Positions 44,650-57,151 of a stretch of DNA of 64,000 nt are shown here, piece by piece (within the stretch, counting starts at the first letter, position 1; every line of letters starts with the position of its first letter). The notes beneath the pieces were generated by a model. It had not been told where the DNA came from, did not search any database, and worked only from the letters and a program-made list of their open reading frames with translations. Source of the stretch: Ligustrum vulgare (Eukaryota; Streptophyta; Magnoliopsida; Lamiales; Oleaceae); assembly GCA_963555705.1 (NCBI GenBank), contig OY743171.1, positions 22,927,852 through 22,991,851 on the forward strand, read 5' to 3'. Position numbers and translations under genes: made by a program.

Positions 44650-46376
44650 TGATAAGTGTATTTTATACACTTATTTCTATCATAAAAGTATGAATTTATA
44701 TGTTTGTTTTAGAATATTTGCTATTTATTTTTTGTTATTTGTTTATATTTCAGAAATAATTCCAAAGTCGAGAAAACAATGGAATTGGAGCAAAAACAAG
44801 CAAATTGGATGATAAAAGAACCAAAGTATGCAAATCAAGAATGGATGAAGTAGATCAAGGGCTAAATTAAAAGAAAAGTCAAAGAAAGAACCAAATTGGT
44901 AGATTTCAGAAGTTCAAGGTCCAAATTGCAAATATTCAATAGTTGATTCGGATCAAGATAAGATACTTGAGGACTTTTAGGAGTCAATTGGATGCAATTA
45001 GAAGTAAAAATGGAATGAAATATGGTAAGAATATTACCATAAATTCATTCAAATCAAACAAGATTTCTGGCAGATTTTTAGTCAGATTTGAAAGCTAATT
45101 TCGGGGCAGTAAACGTTTGAATTTGGAAAATCATATTTCAGGAAGAATTGTAGTCCTTTAAGTTTTATTTCTAACGGACTTTGAATCACCTCAATTGGAT
45201 AAGGGAATAGAAAGATATGATCAAAATACTAAATGCTGTGCAATAAAAGGATGAAGACCAAATTGCTGAAATTTAAAGAAGAAAATTGTTGCTGCCAATA
45301 TAACCTTGCGGCCGCACGGTTTAAAAAGCGTGCGGTTGCATGGACAAAAAAATCAGTGACTGAAGGTTGGCTTTTCGAGGTTGTGATCGCGCACTTTTGA
45401 ACCGTGCGGTCGCACGATAGTCCCTACTGGGCCTCAGCTGGGCTTTTTACGCGGAATTCAGCAGTTTTCTCCTCAATTAACCTAATTTTCGGGGAAATCT
45501 ATAAATACCAGACCTAAGGCACGAAATTAGGGGTTCCCAATGTTCATAATTCATGCCAAAACGCTGTCGAATTGAGAGGGGATCCATAGGAGGCCAAATT
45601 CAAGATTGAAGAACAAGGATCAAGGAAATGAATAGGGTGACATCTTTTCATACTTCTTGTGATTTATTTTCAATCATGTATTTAGGCTAGGTTTTTAATT
45701 GTTGGAATTTTGATGATACTTTTTTTACCGGATTCCATGTTTTGATTTAGTATTTTAATTTAAGCTTTTTATGGATTTGAGCAATTGATTGTGTATTTAT
45801 TTTCATCTATAATTGTGGACGCATAATTATTTGATGTTTGTGATAATTTTATATGTTCGAAAGAGTAGGAAATTATTGGACTTGAGTCAATTGCCACAAG
45901 GTTCGATAAGAGATAGAAATATACCCCTATACTTTGTGTAATCCCAAAAAGTGTTCATAAATCGATAATGCTTTTCTATAGGTTTGGATTTGTCATAAAA
46001 ATATAGTCAAATTCCTTAGAGAAAAAGGTTTTAATTCACCGTTCGAAAGAGGGTTTTAAAAACATAAGGAACATGGATTTTAAATTTTCCATAAATTGTC
46101 GTTAAATGTTTAATTCAAAAGATGGATGATGGAACAAAGTGGAATCACAATTCTAACATGTTTATTTCATAAGTTTTTATAAATCAAATTTTCTCGCTTT
46201 CTTAGTTTAATCTTTAGTATAGTTTAAAATTCAAAATTCTCAAATTCAAACAATTTCTCGTTCCGGTTAAGGTAGTAATTTAAAATACGATTTAAAACAA
46301 TCTCTGTGGGATCGATACTTGGACTTAAAATCCACCTTATTACTTGCGCAACCCGTACACTTGCGGATCGTTATCA
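44650..46376 (+). mobile_element. Ty3/gypsy solo LTR nested in the SIRE 3' LTR
   Basis: 1,727 bp, begins TGATAAGTGTATTTTATACA and ends GATCGTTATCA, flanked by identical CACAA (44645-44649, 46377-46381). The SIRE 5' LTR lacks it, which proves the insertion. The 3' part (TATTACTTGCGCAACCC, GTACACTTGCGG) is typical of Athila/Tat-type LTRs. Related to 14192-16569. Confidence 0.9.
45499..45507 (+). promoter_or_regulatory. TATA box of the nested solo LTR
   Basis: CTATAAATA in the middle of the LTR, with a plausible start region after it. Confidence 0.55.
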
Positions 46377-47673
46377 CACAAGATCCCTACTACCTGCAAA
46401 ACATGGTAGAGATAATTAGTAAAAAGGTAAGATAAATACTCTTACTAAATCTTACCATAACCAAGATATAGATAAATCATGTAAGATCTTACCATAAGTT
46501 AATCAATCACGTGATTAAAATAAACTTGGACTTCATATTTTCGGCCCTATCAAGAATTTTCCCTACATTGATTTTCGTCCAACAAATCTTACCATATGCA
46601 AAGATAAGAATGAAATATTCTTGACCATATCAAGAAGATGCTTACCATATTTTGGATACCTTGACAATCACAATATATTATCAAGAATTTTACCAAAATA
46701 ACAAGATCAAGATTTCAAGATATTTTCGAGATTATGATCAAATATTTTCGGCCAATCAGAATATTTTAACAAGACTTAAAATATAATCAAAATAATTATA
46801 AGTGATAAAGATATAATTTCAAGTCAAGTAAAATATTATCACAATTCTTATCACAAACGATAAGTGATAGACTTCTACCATTATCACAATACTTATCATA
46901 TAAGATAAGCAACAAACATTATCTTCAAAATATTATCACAATATTTCTTGATCATTATTATAGAAGATAAGCAACAAATATTATCACAATATATAGGAGA
47001 CAATATTACGTCCAAGAAATGTTTAAGTAATTTAATTAGACTTAATAAATTACTAAATAAAAATATTTAGTAATAAACTAAATTTATTAAATTACAAACA
47101 TGTAGGAAAATAGAAAATGCCAATAAATATAACTTAAAATAAGTTAACAATCTCCCCCTTTGACTTTTTCTATTTTTCCAAAACTTAATCATCTTTTCAC
47201 AAACATAGAAAGAAGTAACATGCAATTATTAAGCTCCCCCTATCAAAACTCTCCCCTTTAAGTCATGCATCATAATAAGCTCACTTCAACAAATTCATGC
47301 ATGTAACGAGAGAAAAATAATAAACACATAAAAGAGAATCAAAATAAACCAAAAGTTACTTCAACATTCAATCAATCAGAAAAGATGAGAAAAAAATACT
47401 ACTCCCCCTTTTTGGAAGAAATAGGGGAAGCAATCAACGTCTTGTAACCTGCCAATGTAAGCACGAGTAGACAAAAATGAGGTAAAATTGCAAATAAAGG
47501 TTGAGTATTTGAAAACTCTGAAAACAAAAAAAAATGCTCCCCCTTACTGCAATGCATAGAAATTTAATGCAGTAAGATATATATGTCTCTCCCCAACGAC
47601 CCCTCAAACATAAAATTCATGAAAACGTGTAAATAGATTCCAGTTTCCAATTCTGCCATCCTGTCCAGCCGAT

Positions 47674-48690
47674 TTAGTTTGGCCAGACCCATCTTAGGTC
47701 TCTAGACACCCAAATATATGGTTTTTGAGAATCAGCATAGGCACCAGTCGACCAAGACTTAAAACTGAAAGGTGTAAGCGTACCTTTGGTAATCTGCATA
47801 AGGCTGCTAACAAATGATGAATGATCATACCTTGGTGTAGTGTATTCATCTGCCCTTGTACTCAGTTTATTTTTCTTTGTGGTCACTGCGTTATTCACCT
47901 TTTTCTGTTCTTTCTGTCTGGCCTAATAGTCTCTTCTTCTTCAGATTCTACAGCATCATCCTTGTTTTTAGGCCTTTCTCTCTTATCAGATTCATTCTGC
48001 TCCTCTGATTTTTCATTTTCAACTCCAGACTCAGATTCCTCTGTTTCATCTGATTTTTCTTTTGAAGAACCTCCAAGCAACTGATCCAGCGTGTCTTCAA
48101 GTCTTTTGACACAAATCCTGAGATCAGATACCTCTGCTTTTAGCTGGCCAATTCTGGTATCCCGCCTAGACGAATCCTGTTTACCAGCAATGTCACCCAA
48201 AACCTATTTCCTGTGAGAGATCTGCACCTCCAGTGTTTTTCTGCATCTAACCCTGTTTAACACCTTGTCGTGGACCACTCTCCGAGACTCGACCAACAAT
48301 TCATTCCTCTGCTTTCTCTTCTTCAGCCTCTGACTCTGAATCACCAGATTCATCTGATGTACTTGAGTCCAGGTCAGATCCATCTACATCTTCTGCCAAT
48401 TCATTTTTCAGATTTACCTCTTTCACATCTTTATCATGTTTGGCATCTCCCCCTTTGTTTCAGTTTGTTTGCTCGAAATTTCTCCGGCACCAATCAACTT
48501 ACTTTGAACATCTGAGGGAGAAAGGTAGTCGGTAGGAAGATTATCAAACATATGTGTCGAATTTGAACCCATAACTTGTGGCTTGGTGGTAGAGCCGCCT
48601 TGGCTTGGTTTGGCTATAGGCTGAGTTGGAATTTGAACTCGTTCTGGAATGAGTAAGAACGACTGGTGTGGAGGCAGTGAAGGAGATTTG
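47674..48690 (-). pseudogene. Env-like third ORF of the SIRE-like element
   Basis: Minus-strand text between pol and the 3' LTR, in the place where SIRE elements carry an envelope-like ORF of unknown role. From 48690: a Pro/Ser/Thr-rich part (QIPTQPIAKPSQGGSTTKP), a very acidic Ser/Glu part (DSESEAEEEKAEE), then at 47895-48200 a helical heptad-like part (IGQLKAEVSDLRICVKRLED) and another acidic tail, then 47674-47898. At least two frameshifts and a stop. No clear membrane span is visible. Confidence 0.55.
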
Positions 48691-49934
48691 AAGAGAGATT
48701 TTTGAAGAATTTGAGTACAAGTAGAATCTAAGAGATTTTTAAATCCATTCCTTGTAGAGAAAGATATCTCTTGAGAATCCTAGTTTATGTCAATTTCCTT
48801 TCCTTAAAAAATGGGATAAATATAGAAACAGAATAGGTTAAGAATTAGGAAACAAATAAATTATCAAAATTGGGCTCCACAATCAACTGACTTGTTTTGT
48901 AAGATTTGCACATATTAGCCCACGATATACTGCCTTAAAAATAAAGGTTTTCAGAATAAAATCTAAAAGTCGTAAATAAGAAAAATCTAAATGCATATGT
49001 ATACCTGAGACACGTCTGAGCACTTGTTGGCATCTATTGAGTCAGATATATCTGGCAGTAGACAGTCCACCACGAGCATGATTATGTTGATTAATGTGCG
49101 TGTGTGATCCGAGTAATCCTTAGTCATCCACATACTACCAAAAAATCATATGATTGCCCTGACTTGTCGATTTGTCACCGTAATGCACAATAAGACCGAT
49201 CAAAATCTATAGAAAGTGCATTTTCTCAAATTCGGCTTGCCGACTTTTTCTATATCGTGACAATGTCTTTTGGAGGTGGAAACAGCTTCACACAATCCCC
49301 AGAAGTTATCTTACAGTATGTTTCCCTTTAGGTTACAAGAAGGGTATGAACTTGGCTAAGATTGGTAGATTCACACAATCCCCAGAAGTTATCTTACTAG
49401 GTTTTCCCCTTACTTCTATAATATTACCACATTTATATCAATTCATCGTATTTTTTAGGCTAAAGGGTATGAACTTGTCTTGGATAGGCAGCCTTCTTTT
49501 CCACTAGCCCTGCCCTTGGATAATAAGAAAAATGCGTGCAATGCTATAAGAAAGATTTAGATCATAGGTCTACACACAGAATATGAAATCTCATCCAATA
49601 ACAACCATATGACATAGACAACAGTGACTTATCCTTAGGATTGTCCAGATTTGAGTGCTAGTTAGATTCATCCAGAGACATGTTGACTGCTATTAGCCAG
49701 ACGTATCTGTCTTGTTATCAGCCACAAGCATTCAGATATATCTGTAGGCAAAAACATGATCTACTTAGTATAAGAATAGGATAACTTAAATACATGCAAT
49801 AAAAGAAACAAAAACAAAATTTTTTTTATTATTTTATTATTTTATTATTTTTTAAATATGCATGTTCCTATTCAGAAGAAGGTGATACTCCAATTTGTTT
49901 CCTAAGGCTTTCAAATTTGATAGTATCGAGGGCC
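48691..49934 (-). other. Non-coding spacer between pol and env-like region
   Basis: No long frame. Contains repeated phrases such as CACACAATCCCCAGAAGTTATCTTAC (two copies near 49293 and 49374; each under the full match) and CAGATATATCTG. Part of the element interior. Confidence 0.5.
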
Positions 49935-51257
49935 TTAGTAAACAAAATCTGCCAACTGTAGATCAGTCTGTATGTGCTTCAGATTGATAATCTTTTGTTC
50001 CACCAATTCTCTGATGAAGTGGTGTCTGATCTCAATATGTTTTGTTCTGGAGTGCTGGACTGGATTCTTTGAGATATTGATGGCACTGGTGTTGTCACAA
50101 TACATAGTGGCTTGTTCTGTAGAGATTCCATAGTCCTCCAACATTTGTTTCATCCACAGGAGTTGTGTACAGCAACTCTCAGCTGCTATATATTCAGCTT
50201 CGGCTGTGGATAGTGACACTGAATTTTGCTTTCTACTTAGCCATGCCACCAAATTGTTCCCAATGTAGAAACATCCTCCAGATGTACTCTTTCGATCATC
50301 CACATTCCCAGCCTAGTCTGCGTCTGAAAAACCTGCAAGATTGGTAGTGGTATCTCTTGTAAACCAAATTCCGTAATTCAACGTACCACTTATATATCTG
50401 ATGATTCTTTTCACAGCAGAAACATGAGATTCCTTAGGTTTGGCTTGATATCTTGCACAAACTCCAACACTGATGGATATATCTGGCCTACTAGCAGTAA
50501 GGTACAGAAGACTTCCAATCATGCTTCTGTAAAGAGATGGATCTACATCCTTACCACTGTCATCTTTTGAAAGTTTTAGAGTAGTCGCCATGGGAGTTCT
50601 CATTGCCTTTGCATCTTCAAGTCCAAATTTCTTCACCAGATTTTTAGCGTACTTTATTTGAGATATGAATATGCCAGATTCATCATGCTGTACTTGTAAA
50701 CTAAGAAAAAAGGTTAGCTCACCAACCATACTCATTTCAAATTCTCTTTTCATTGTATTTACAAATTCATTAATTTTGGACTTAGATGTAGACCCAAATA
50801 CTATGTCATCAACATATATTTGAGCTACAGTTAGTCCAGGATTTAGATGCTTAATGAAAATAGTTTTATCAGTTCCTCCCCTTTTGTATCCGTTGCTTAG
50901 AAAGAATGATGTGAGCCTTTCATACCAAGCTCTGGGGACTTGTTTAAACCCATATAACGCCTTTTTGAGTCTAAAGACATAATCCGGGTGAGATGGATCT
51001 GTGAAGCCTTGTGGTTGTTCCACATAGGCTTCCTCATTAAGCACACCACTCAGAAAGGCAGTTTTGACATCCATCTGAAATAGTCTGAAGTTTATGTAGC
51101 AGGACACAGCTAGCAACACCCTGATGGATTCCAGTTTGACTACAGGAGCAAATGTCTCGTCAAAGTCTATCCCTTCAATATGGGTATATCCTTGAGCAAC
51201 AAGTCTGGCTTTATTTCTTACCACATTTCCTTGTTCATTTGACTTATTCTTGAAGAT
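49935..51257 (-). pseudogene. SIRE-like reverse transcriptase and RNase H
   Basis: 50313-51224 is a long clean RT frame: KARLVAQGYTHIEGIDF, QMDVKTAFLSGVLNEE, LYGFKQVPRAWYERL and AQIYVDDIVFGSTSKS (catalytic YVDD intact), then TASRPDISISVGVCARYQA. It is split from integrase by one TAG at the Trp of the KWIFK motif (about 51259) and from RNase H by one TAG at the Trp of DADW (about 50312). RNase H (49935-50303) has DDRKSTSGGCFYIG, SLSTAEAEYIAAES and TKHIEIRHHFIREL. Apart from these two codons the frame looks intact. Confidence 0.93.
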
Positions 51258-53385
51258 CTATTTGGTTCCAATTACATTACCTTCTTTAGGACGTGGAACC
51301 AGCTCCCAGACATTGTTTCTTTCAAATTGGTTAAGCTCATCCTGCATAGCTTGTACCCAGTGTTCATCTGTCAAAGCTTCCTTGACATGTTTTGGCTCAA
51401 TTTGAGACATATGACAGATGTTACTCATCTCAACAAATTTTCTTCTAGTCACATTTTTCTTAGACATATCAGTGAGAATGTTGTCAAGTGGATGTGTCTT
51501 TTGGATCCTAGCAAGTGGTAGTCTCGATGCTTCTGATTCAGCAATATCAGGTGTATCTGGGTCATCAGATTCGTCTCGATCTGCAGATATTACTGGGTGC
51601 CCAGACTCATCCTGATCGGATTCTTCAGTATCATTGAGACTTTCAACTCGATGCTGTTCTTCTTCTGATTTTTTAGTTCCAGCTCTTTCTTTTGGTGGAA
51701 TTTCCAGTTGATCACCATCTGCTTCCTGCAAATCCGAATTTAAACAATTAGTGTCATCCACTTTCACATTAATAGACTCAAGAACAGTTTGAGTTCTTAG
51801 ATTGTAAACTCTATAGGCCCTACTATTTTCAGCATAACCCAAAAATACTCCATCTTCCGATTTTGAGTCAAAATTTCCTAGGTGTTCTCTATCTTTCAAA
51901 ATATAGCATTTACTTTCAAAGGCATGAAATTGGTCAACCCTATGTTTTCTAACATGCCAAATTTCATATGGAGTTTGGTTTATTCGACATCTAAGCATGA
52001 CTCTATTGACAATATAACAAGTAGTGTTTATAGCTTCTGCCCAAAATTTCGTGGGCAATTGGTTGCTATTTAGCATGACACGAGTCATCTCTTGTAGAGT
52101 TCTACTTTTCCTTTCCACCACCCCATTCTGTTGAGGAGTCTTTGGGGATGAGTACTCATGCTTGATCCCGTATTGGATACAAAAATCAGCAAACTCGGAG
52201 TTTTCAAATTCTCTCTCATGGTCACTTCTGATCCTTTTGACTCTTACCTGTTCATCTGCCTTTTCATAGTTCAATTTCTGAAAAAGATTAACAAAATTGT
52301 CAAATGTATCAGATTTATCTCGAATAAACATGACCCAGGTGTATTTGGAAAAATCATCAACACATACATAAATATACATCTTGCCACCAATACTATCCTT
52401 TTGGATAGGACCCATCAAATCCATGTGAATTAGTTCAAGTATATGAGAGGTATTAATGGATGTACCTGGTTTATGTTGACTTTTGATTTGCTTACCCTTT
52501 TGACAATCACCACAGATTTCATCTAGAATATTGTTTATGGTCGGTAAGCCTCTCACAGCCTGTAGTCTGGTCAGCTTCATGAGATCATGGTAGTTTAGGT
52601 GTCCTAATCTTTTGTGCCACAATTTCTCATTTTTGGTTTTAACAGAATTGCAAGTTTCGTGACTCTCAAGTGTATAGCATTTATCTCTAGATCTAACTCC
52701 CTTAAATAAAACACTCTTTAACGGGTTAGACTTCTTGTCACAACTTAAAACCTTGCAATATTCTTTTGAAAACATGACAAGCAAGTTATCATCACACAAT
52801 TGTCCTACACTGATCAAATTTTCCTTAAGCCCTATAACATATAAGACATTAGTTAATGTAGGTAATCCCTTAATGTTGATGATACCAGATCCATCTATCT
52901 TACCCTTTTGGCCATCACCAAAAGTAACAGCACCTGTTTTGCCTTTTTTCAAAATGTGTAAGTAGAGAGAGATCACCTGTCATGTGTCTAGAACAACTGC
53001 TATCAAAATACCATGTGTTAGGAATCAAAGCACTCAAAGACAATTGCACTACATAAGCATTCATTCGAATTTTCTTCTCTTGTCTAGAAACAAGTCTTCT
53101 TTTGTGTGAATTTATTAACTTCAAGTACTCATGACACCTAAATACATCATGACCAGATTTAGCACAAAAATTACAGAATACCTGGAAAACAGATGTATCC
53201 TGCCGATTCTGTCGAGGTTGAAATTTCCAGCCGTACTGATGGACAGACTCATCTGGTTTGTACAGATTCGGCTGAAATTGTCGTCTTGCATAGTTCCTTG
53301 CTGGATGTGATCTTTGAGTCCTAGCCGCATTGTATTGATGATGATGAGAGGTAGATGCATCTGTATGATTTTTATTCTGTTCCAT
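51258..53385 (-). pseudogene. SIRE-like protease and integrase
   Basis: The protease region (52915-53385) reads NTWYFDSSCSRHMTGD, so DSG has become DSS. A frame shift near 52930 leads to 51258-52976 (572 residues): GAVTFGDGQKGKI, LWHKRLGHLNYHDL with CGDCQKGKQ (complete HHCC finger), HMDLMGPIQKD, RIRSDHEREFEN and QQNGVVERKSRTLQ, so the DDE triad is intact. The C-terminal part carries GYAENSRAYRVYN and a long acidic linker before RT. One of the best-preserved coding regions in the window. Confidence 0.93.
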
Positions 53386-53658
53386 GTACCTGTATCCAGA
53401 TTCTCTAACAAAGTTTATTTTATGGTCATGATTTTTACCTTTATCTTCATATCCAAGACCTGTTTTTAGGCTGACAGGTCTGCCACTGTTCAGGATTTCA
53501 TCAAGCTAGACGGATCCGTGTGCCAGCTTCTTGATTTTTTCTTGTGCGTTAGCAAGTTCTGAACTTAACCTGCTTACCTCATTTTGTTCGTCATTTGAGA
53601 CCGAAGATACGTCCTCAAGTTGACGCTCCCTGCTGTGCTAAGTAAAGGCCCGCAACAG

Positions 53659-54689
53659 TTAAATCTTCTCTTCTGCATCTTGAAGTTCCTTCCTCAAGCT
53701 TTCAGTATTTGATCTGGATTTATCTGCATAAGAAGAGTTACCAGATTCAGCACCAGACAGCTGTAAAGCAGTAAAGGTAGTTACCTGATTTTCAGAATTC
53801 CTGCTGTCTGATTTTGATTCAGATTCATCTGAGTCTCCATCACTCCATGTAACAGTCATGGCCTTCCTTCCATTGGCCTTCTTTTGAGTATTAGGATAAT
53901 CAGGTTCAATGTGTCCATATCCTTCACATTCTCTGCATTGGATTCGACTCCTAGGCTTCCCTTCAGACGTGTTGGCATTATTCTTTGGATAGAAATTATT
54001 TTTCTTCCATTGTTTTTGATTCTGGCCTTGAAGATTTGTGGATCTTTCTTTTTGTCTGTCTCGCCAGAGTCGTCTAGATTCGCACAGTTTGTCTTGAAGG
54101 CAATCCCTGGTGATTTGTCCTTCTTTCTTCGGGCCAGATTTAACTCATAGGTCATCAATGACCCTACAAGTTCTTAAACTTGCATGGTTGAAAGATCCTT
54201 GCTTTCTTCAATTGCTGTCACTTTTGGATTGAATATGTCTGGTAAAGATCTAAGGATCTTTTGTACAATCTGCTCATTTGAGTAGGTTTTTCCAAGTGTT
54301 TCTGCTGAGTTGGTGAGATCACTTAATCTGGCATAGAAGCTTTTGAACTCTTCTTTCTCATCCATAGACAATTGTTCAAATTCCAAAGTGATCATCTGCA
54401 GTTTGGAGGTTTTGACAGCATTGGTTCCTTCGTTTGCAATTCTCAAAGCATCCCATACTTCCTTGGCGGTCCTTAAAGAGGAGATGAGTCTGAATTGACC
54501 TGGATCAACCAAAGAAACAATAGCGTTAAGTGCCTTAGAATTCCAATTTGCATTAGCTAATTCATCTGCAGTATAAGCACTTCTAGTTATAGTTGTAACA
54601 ACACCTCCAGCAGTGACAGTAGGTACTGTGTAACCTTCAAGAACAGATGTCCAACAACGTTCATCAATAGATTGAATAAAAATTTCCAT
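53659..54689 (-). pseudogene. SIRE-like gag
   Basis: Starts MEIFIQSIDERCWTSVLEGY at 54689, with KEVWDALRIANEGTNAVK and SDLTNSAETLGKTYSNEQI, typical of the UBN2-type gag. A TAA replaces a CAA codon near 54174; the frame goes on MTYELNLARRKKDK. The zinc knuckle CRECEGYGHIEPDY (about 53920) has Tyr in place of the last Cys. The tail is acidic (SDGDSDESESKSD) with a coiled-coil-like end. ATG 54689 lies about 105 bp after the primer site. Confidence 0.9.
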
Positions 54690-54795
54690 ACGGATTTTCC
54701 AATATGCATAGTTACTACCAATTAACAGAGGTGGCCAAAGAGATGCAGAATTTTTCGTTTAGACAACCGGATCTTACTTTCTAGAACTGAACCCG

Positions 54796-54808
54796 CCCTG
54801 ATACCAAT
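54796..54808 (-). other. Primer-binding site of the SIRE-like element
   Basis: Minus strand ATTGGTATCAGGG next to the 5' LTR. TGGTATCAG matches the initiator tRNA-Met complement; the next bases diverge. Confidence 0.85.
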
Positions 54809-56302
54809 TAAAAATTTGAGGTTGTCTAAATTTTATAAACAGACTGTCACAGACAAGTCTGGACAGTAACCAGTTAACAGTAAATCGTTAAGTGTTGTTT
54901 AGCGTAGTACCAGATGAATCTTGCTAAGGCAGATTCGTCTGGATTGTAAAACGTAAACAATCAGAATAAATTGTGCGGAATTATAAATGGACAAGAACAC
55001 ATTAATTTGAGCTTAACATGAGAAAAACTCTAACAGGGAAAACCCACGGTTCACATCCTGCGAACAAAAAAAAATCACTATATAAGGATCAATCTAAACT
55101 ACAGGATAAATCTACGCATAGACTTTACCAAACATCCAAAAAATAGATCACTCCCTGATCCTTCTGTGGCATGTAATGCGAGATGGCGTCCCACCACTCT
55201 TCAGTAGTTTTCTTTGATTCTGCAACACTTTTCAGCAACACCAACTCCCGTTCGATCTTGATCCAAACCTCCCGTTTGATCTTCACGCTGAAATTCTTTC
55301 CTTCGCTAAGTGATTGAATCCTCCTCCCAGAGTATTGAAGTCACAACACAATTGAAGTTTTTGTATTTGTGCACACACGAAAATTAGCTTCTTGACTTCT
55401 TAAACAAGGTGGACGTGTATTTGAGAAGCTCCACACGAATTTTGTATCTTTTCACGTCACAAGAAAAACGTCATGTTTTTCTTCCCTTTATAGTGCAATT
55501 AGGTTTCTTATTCCCAAGTTTCCTTATTACACAAGATCTCTACTACCTGCAAAACATGGTAGAGATAATTAGTAAAAAGGTAAGATAAATATTCTTACTA
55601 AATCGTACCATAACCAAGATATAGATAAATCATGTAAGATCTTACCATAAGTTAATCAATCACGTGATTAACATAAACTTGGACTTCATATTTTCGACCC
55701 TATCAAGAATTTTCCCTACATTGATTTTCGTCCAACAAATCTTACCATATGCAAAGATAAGAATGAAATATTCTTGACCATATCAAGAATATGCTTACCA
55801 TATTTTAGATACCTTGACAATCACAGTATATTATCAAGAATTTTACCAAAATAACAAGATCAAGATTTCAAGGTATTTTCGAGATTATGATCAAATATTT
55901 TCGGCCAATCAGAATATTTTAACAAGACCTAAATTATAATCAAAATAATTATAAGTAATAAAGATATAATTTCAAGCTAAGTAAAATATTATCACAATTC
56001 TTATCACAAACGATAAGTGATAGACTTCTACCATTATCACAATATTTATCATATAAGATAAGCAACAAACATTATCTTCAAAATATTATCACAATATTTC
56101 TTGATCATTATCATAGAAGATAAGCAACAAATATTATCACAATATATAGGAGACAATATTACGTCCAAGAAATGTTTAAGTAATTTAATTAGACTTAATA
56201 AATTACTAAATAAAAATATTTAGTAATAAACTAAATTTATTAAATTACAAATATGTAGGAAAATAGAAAATGCCAATAAATATAACTTAAAATAAGTTAA
56301 CA
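54809..56302 (-). repeat. 5' LTR of the SIRE-like element
   Basis: 1,494 bp, partner of 43922-47149. Differences by eye are sparse substitutions and small indels. Confidence 0.93.
55486..55495 (-). promoter_or_regulatory. TATA box of the SIRE-like 5' LTR
   Basis: Minus strand CACTATAAAG, conserved in the other LTR near 44601-44610. Confidence 0.45.
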
Positions 56303-57086
56303 ATTACTAATTCTTGGTAATGAAATTAAAATAGTAAAATGTTAAATTACAAAAAAAAAAAAAAAACTCCAAATCTTCAAGAATGATGTCCATATGCTTT
56401 GCAACACTCGGATCAATCTTTATCCCATCTCTGGCAACAACTTCGTCAATGACATCTATTCAAAAAAAAAAAAAAAAAAAAAACATAAAAATGATGCATT
56501 ACATACAACCGCCCCTCACGCAACTTAGGTTTAAAAACTCTAATCAACGATTTCTTAACTTCTACTTGAAAACGATAACCATAACCAACAAAAAACAATT
56601 AATTATTACAGACATTAGAAGGTTTCTAAATTACAAATTAAACAATGTAATTACTAATAATTTACAGAACATTTCTAACATAAATGTGCTCCTTATTTGC
56701 ATAACAAAAATATGATACTCACGAATAATGAAAAAGTACATATTACACAGATTTCAAATTTGAAATATATTAAATTACTAAATAACTTAATAAATTTTAT
56801 TCTTAAAATTGCCATAATGTTTTTTGACTGACATGAAACTGTAATAAATTACTCATTTATTATTTTAAAAATTTTAAAAGAAAAAAATACCTTGTATAAA
56901 AACAACATTTTATGGACCATTTAAAATTAAAACTTTACAATATGAGGTTAAGAAATTTACATTATATCGTAAGTAATTTAACCAAATAATCTAAATATAT
57001 ATAAAAACACACACACACACACCAATTTAATGGGGAAAAAAAAACGAAAAAAGAAAGTATAAATAAAGAATCAAAGACATGCATAC
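56303..57086. other. Gene remnant intron and flank
   Basis: AT-rich DNA around the exon at 56368-56455. It has A runs (56351-56366, 56462-56483) and a (CA)n run at about 57008-57022. No other feature. Confidence 0.45.
56368..56455 (-). pseudogene. Exon fragment of an unrecognised gene
   Basis: An 88-bp minus-strand open segment bounded by AG (56456-56457) and a GT-like donor. It reads DVIDEVVARDGIKIDPSVAK and HMDIILEDLE when joined in phase to the exon at 57087 (G from one, AT from the other). The clean codon structure and matching phases suggest a once-real gene. I do not recognise the family. Confidence 0.5.
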
Positions 57087-57151
57087 CATAGTAGCCAACA
57101 TGAATTCCAAGACTCACATTCTTATGACCTATGGCGGCAGCACTATCTATA
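57087..57151 (-). pseudogene. Exon of the same gene, cut by the Helitron
   Basis: Minus strand reads DSAAAIGHKNVSLGIHVGYY, then a GTATGC donor at 57086. The upstream (right) side is cut by the Helitron 5' end at 57152. Same strand and phase as 56368-56455. Confidence 0.5.

Larger units (their letters stand above)
43922..47149 (-). repeat. 3' LTR of the SIRE-like element
   Basis: About 1.5 kb once the nested solo LTR (44650-46376 plus one CACAA copy) is removed. It aligns closely with 54809-56302. The right neighbour ATCTCCCCCTTTG is the polypurine tract (minus AAAGGGGGAGAT). Confidence 0.93.
43922..56302 (-). mobile_element. SIRE-like Ty1/copia retrotransposon, 12.4 kb
   Basis: 3' LTR 43922-47149 (with a nested solo LTR), polypurine tract, env-like region, pol, gag, primer site, 5' LTR 54809-56302, all on the minus strand. 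Target duplication ATCAC/ATTAC (43917-43921, 56303-56307; 4 of 5). LTR ends are TGTTAAC...TTTTCA. Pol sequences such as NNVWELVPRPKEGNVIGTK and RNKARLVAQGYTHIEGIDFDETFAPVVKLESIR (quoted in the part features in pieces) are typical of the SIRE/Maximus lineage, whose members also carry an extra ORF after pol. Coding frames are broken by a few transitions only, so it is a comparatively young dead copy. Confidence 0.93.

Noticed and set aside
52158..52433. Plus-strand frame of 91 codons and neighbours in 51.3-53.0 kb
   Set aside because: They are antisense shadows of the SIRE-like integrase.
56351..56483. Exon flanked by two A runs as a retrogene or SINE
   Set aside because: Splice-like borders and phase fit with 57087-57151 suggest a normal exon; no SINE A/B boxes or target duplication seen.
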